DNA of 45,042 nucleotides, taken from positions 1 to 45,042 of the forward strand of contig JAADFW010000251.1 in assembly GCA_013152655.1 (NCBI GenBank). Direction: 5' to 3'. The translations under genes and the position numbers were made by a program. The stretch's first letter is position 1. Each line of letters starts with the position of its first letter. The notes below the pieces were generated by a model that worked only from the letters and a program-made list of their open reading frames with translations, made no database searches and was not told the DNA's origin. This DNA is from Chlorobiota bacterium (lineage in GTDB: Bacteria > Bacteroidota > Bacteroidia > Bacteroidales > B39-G9). This document shows positions 42,818 to 45,042 of the stretch, one piece after another.

Positions 42818-43900
42818 ATGAAGGATAAAAAGAAAAGTGCTTTAATAGTTAATAAAGGAATAAATCCACCACCTTCGGTTGATAATAAGGCTATACAAAG
42901 ATTTAAATCGAAAAAGAAGAAACAATTTACAGTTCAGGAATATTTGGATGGAATTCTTTCAGGCGACAGAACAATTTTAAGCAGGGCTATAACCTTAATT
43001 GAGAGTTCCTTAGTAGAGCACCATGAAACAGCGCAGAAAATTATTGAGGCTTGTTTACGCTATTCCGGTAATTCAATACGAATTGGAATAACAGGAGTTC
43101 CTGGCGTTGGGAAAAGTACTTTTATTGAAGCACTTGGACAGCAAATAACAGAAGAAGGGCATAAGCTGGCTGTTTTGGCTATTGACCCAAGTAGTGAACG
43201 GTCAAAAGGAAGCATTTTAGGCGATAAAACACGTATGGAATTATTGTCAGCTAATGAAAATGCTTTTATCCGGCCTTCTCCGTCAGCCGGTTCATTGGGT
43301 GGAGTAGCACGTAAAACAAGGGAATCAGTTATTTTATGTGAAGCAGCAGGTTTTGATACTATTTTTATTGAAACTGTAGGAGTAGGACAGTCAGAAACTA
43401 CTGTTCATTCAATGGTTGATTTCTTTTTGTTATTAATGCTGGCCGGTGCAGGTGACGAATTGCAGGGAATTAAACGAGGAATAATGGAAATGGCCCATGC
43501 TATTGCTATAAATAAAGCGGATGGAGATAACCTGAATAAAGCGAATAAAGCTAAAACCGAGTATCAGAATGCTTTACATTTATTGCCCGTTTCGCCTTCA
43601 GGTTGGGAACCAAAGGTTTTAACCTGTTCATCATTAAATAATTCAGGAGTGAAAGAAATTTGGGAAACAATTTTGAATTATAAAAAGCATTGTATTGTTA
43701 ACGGTTTTTTTAATAAGAACAGGCAAGAGCAGTCTAAATACTGGATGTATGAAACAATAAATGAAAACTTAAAAAATAGTTTTTATAATAATGAAATAAT
43801 AAAGGAACAAATAGAAGAGATTGAAAAGCAGGTTATAGAAAAGAAAATCAGTTCCTTTCGCGCTGCACAATTATTGTTTGAAAAATTTAGGAGTTGTTAA
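42818..43900 (+). CDS. meaB: MeaB/ArgK-type GTPase, methylmalonyl-CoA mutase chaperone
   Basis: This 360-residue G3E-family GTPase has a P-loop GVPGVGKS (93-100), a LAIDPSSERSKGSILGDKTRM segment, PSPSAGSLGGVARKTRES, ETVGVGQSE (switch region) and NKAD for guanine recognition. MeaB protects and reactivates the B12-dependent methylmalonyl-CoA mutase. Mutase genes are not in the window. The family points to a succinate-propionate pathway in the organism. It lies 43 nt after the GH10 gene on the same strand and is transcribed towards the convergent beta-barrel gene. Confidence 0.93.
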   Translation: MKDKKKSALIVNKGINPPPSVDNKAIQRFKSKKKKQFTVQEYLDGILSGDRTILSRAITLIESSLVEHHETAQKIIEACLRYSGNSIRIGITGVPGVGKSTFIEALGQQITEEGHKLAVLAIDPSSERSKGSILGDKTRMELLSANENAFIRPSPSAGSLGGVARKTRESVILCEAAGFDTIFIETVGVGQSETTVHSMVDFFLLLMLAGAGDELQGIKRGIMEMAHAIAINKADGDNLNKANKAKTEYQNALHLLPVSPSGWEPKVLTCSSLNNSGVKEIWETILNYKKHCIVNGFFNKNRQEQSKYWMYETINENLKNSFYNNEIIKEQIEEIEKQVIEKKISSFRAAQLLFEKFRSC

Positions 43901-43942
43901 AAATTGACAGTGTTGTATTGTTATGCTTTACTTATTTTATAT

Positions 43943-44572
43943 TTACAATTTATAATTCAATCCAACCAAAAACAGCATTGTTTCAGTTGTTGCTGTTGCT
44001 CCATCTATTCTGTTTTTCGATAAATTATTCAATCCTTTTTTATATCTGAGTTCTGCCATTAAGTCAAATTTTTCAGATAATGGAATAAGTCCGCCTACTC
44101 CAAGGTTTATATCAATTTCAAAGCGTTTATAATATTCAATATTACTTGTATTTTCTATTTTATCCCCATAATCAACCATTAAATTATTTCTAACTAAATA
44201 ATTCGTAGAAAATCCTACATTTCCATAATATTTAATTTTATTCCCAAATTTAACATTAAACAAAACTGGCAAACTTATAAAGTCAAATTTATGATTAACT
44301 TCCCATTTAATATCACTTCCTAATGTGTCTGTAAAATTAATATTAGCAATAGAGTTTCTGCTATCATAATCTAATCCTGTTATAATAGCAAATCTTTCAT
44401 TAAAACTATAACTATATAATACTCCAAAATCATACCCTATTCCATTCAGAAAAGATGAATTATTGCTTAAACCACTTCCTGCAAAAATACCTATATTATG
44501 TTTTGTTGATTGCGACAAACTCACTAAACCAAACACAATTCCAAAAATTATACTTAGAATTATTTTTTTCAT
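43943..44572 (-). CDS. Small outer-membrane beta-barrel protein (porin-like family)
   Basis: This 209-residue exported protein has a signal peptide (MKKIILSIIFGIVFGLVSLS, then Q). The mature part is made of alternating amphipathic beta-strands with aromatic girdles: NIGIFAGSGLSNN, YDFGVLYSYSFNERFAIITG, FDFISLPVLFNVKFGNKIKY, FEIDINLGVGGLIPLSEKFD, and a terminal FLVGLNYKL. This matches the Bacteroidota outer-membrane beta-barrel (OMP_b-brl) pattern. Its function is unknown. The ATG at 44572 is preferred over a TTG at 44593. Confidence 0.85.
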   Translation of the reverse strand: MKKIILSIIFGIVFGLVSLSQSTKHNIGIFAGSGLSNNSSFLNGIGYDFGVLYSYSFNERFAIITGLDYDSRNSIANINFTDTLGSDIKWEVNHKFDFISLPVLFNVKFGNKIKYYGNVGFSTNYLVRNNLMVDYGDKIENTSNIEYYKRFEIDINLGVGGLIPLSEKFDLMAELRYKKGLNNLSKNRIDGATATTETMLFLVGLNYKL

Positions 44573-45042
44573 TTTAAATAAGTTAATTATCAAACTAACG
44601 ATAATTAATATCTATTATTGTAATGTTCTATGTCTTTACACCAAATTCAGAACAACTGACCCAATAGAATTTAAGCTAATACCAAAGTTCCAATTTTGAA
44701 AAACAGATCTAATAGATAAATCTTGGCACACTCATAGGCATATTAATACATATCAATATGCCTGTTAACCCCCTTAATTGGCTTTGCCGAGCACTTCGTG
44801 GTTCATACAAAAGCGAAACGAATTGTATGAATTCCGAGAAGTTGGAACAGATCGTGCGATGGATAGTGGAAAGCAAAGCCTACCTGTAGTGGCAGACAGG
44901 CGGGAACCGACCGAAGGGAGCTCCTGCAAGTAAACCCCGAACCGATAGCTGTCGAATTACTAACACCCAAATTTGGGGTGTCAAAAAGATCCGAATTTGT
45001 TGGTATTACTTAATCGTAGAAAATTTATAAACCGAACTTGCG
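44573..45042. other. Gene-free region at the right edge
   Basis: About 470 nt without a supported gene. Up to about 44730 it is ordinary AT-rich spacer. A GC-richer block then begins, with an inverted repeat AGGCATATT/AATATGCCT (44736-44744 with 44755-44763) and several further hairpins described separately. What follows lies beyond the window. Confidence 0.7.
44780..44981 (+). ncRNA. Hairpin-dense G+C-rich segment, possible structured RNA (group II intron 5' region?)
   Basis: Several complementary pairs are seen. GGCTTTGC at 44780-44787 pairs with GCAAAGCC at 44873-44880. TTCATACAA (44802-44810) pairs with TTGTATGAA (44823-44831). CCTGT (44883-44887) pairs with ACAGG (44896-44900). GGAGCTCC at 44917-44924 is a palindrome. 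ACACCC (44963-44968) pairs with GGGTGT (44976-44981). A GTGCG pentamer at 44854 would fit a group II intron 5' end, and the closing fragment looks like intron domain I. I recognise the style, not a definite family. The strand is uncertain. A diverged repeat element is the alternative. Confidence 0.35.

Overview
This 45 kb window is AT-rich chromosomal DNA from a member of the Bacteroidota. The evidence is a gliding/T9SS type B sorting domain (12.5 kb), a GLUG-repeat surface protein, DUF1573 and YfiR-like proteins, TPR-bearing sensor proteins, TAnnTTTG-type -7 promoter elements, and an almost complete lack of Shine-Dalgarno sequences. I see no rRNA, tRNA, CRISPR array, integrase, transposase or phage gene. 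Order-level placement (Bacteroidales/Marinilabiliales-like) is only an inference.

Layout. 0-2.3 kb (-): the 5' part of a secreted GLUG-repeat protein that runs off the left edge, preceded by a four-helix-bundle (23S-IVP/Avd-like) gene. 2.4-5.2 kb (+): a TPR histidine kinase and its NarL-type regulator. 5.3-8.6 kb (-): a SNF2 helicase and a SUI1/YciH factor. 8.8-18.4 kb (+): an FMN nitronate monooxygenase/FabK-type enzyme, an M16 peptidase pair, a T9SS cargo protein, a structured intergenic region, then Rel/SpoT, a Fur-family regulator and PurA. 18.5-25.6 kb (-): a tight envelope cassette of a variant pyruvate kinase, a 1193-residue composite outer-membrane protein, a secreted histidine phosphatase and an SdiA-regulated-type lipoprotein. 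25.8-28.3 kb (-): a membrane class III nucleotide cyclase followed after 21 nt by an HD phosphohydrolase fused to a PycTM-like (DUF5706) membrane domain. 28.3-29.0 kb: a gene-free divergent regulatory region with two related dyads. 29.0-33.1 kb (+): two SpoIIE/PP2C phosphatases with different sensory halves. 33.1-37.0 kb: an M64 peptidase (-), an MscS channel and a two-domain DUF1573 protein. 37.1-39.6 kb (+): a redox cassette (CX6C thioredoxin-like protein, thioredoxin-reductase-like flavoprotein, Trx-Grx fusion) and an orphan GroES-like protein. 39.7-44.6 kb: a universal stress protein (-), nitrilase, GH10 xylanase lipoprotein, MeaB GTPase and a small beta-barrel protein (-). 44.6-45.0 kb: gene-free, ending in a G+C-richer, hairpin-dense segment that looks like structured RNA.

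The best candidate for a distinctive system is the cyclase plus HD-PycTM pair. It has the logic of a Pycsar-type cyclic-nucleotide defence or signalling module, but the cyclase is membrane-bound, its nucleotide-selecting residues are altered, and the effector carries its own HD hydrolase. Second is the composite outer-membrane protein: a metallophosphatase domain that has lost its metal ligands, followed by what looks like a Fam20C/HipA-type kinase core and a beta-barrel. Third is the redox cassette, whose reductase lacks the NADPH-recognition arginines.

Signalling is over-represented: histidine kinase, response regulator, cyclase, two SpoIIE phosphatases, Rel and an MscS channel.
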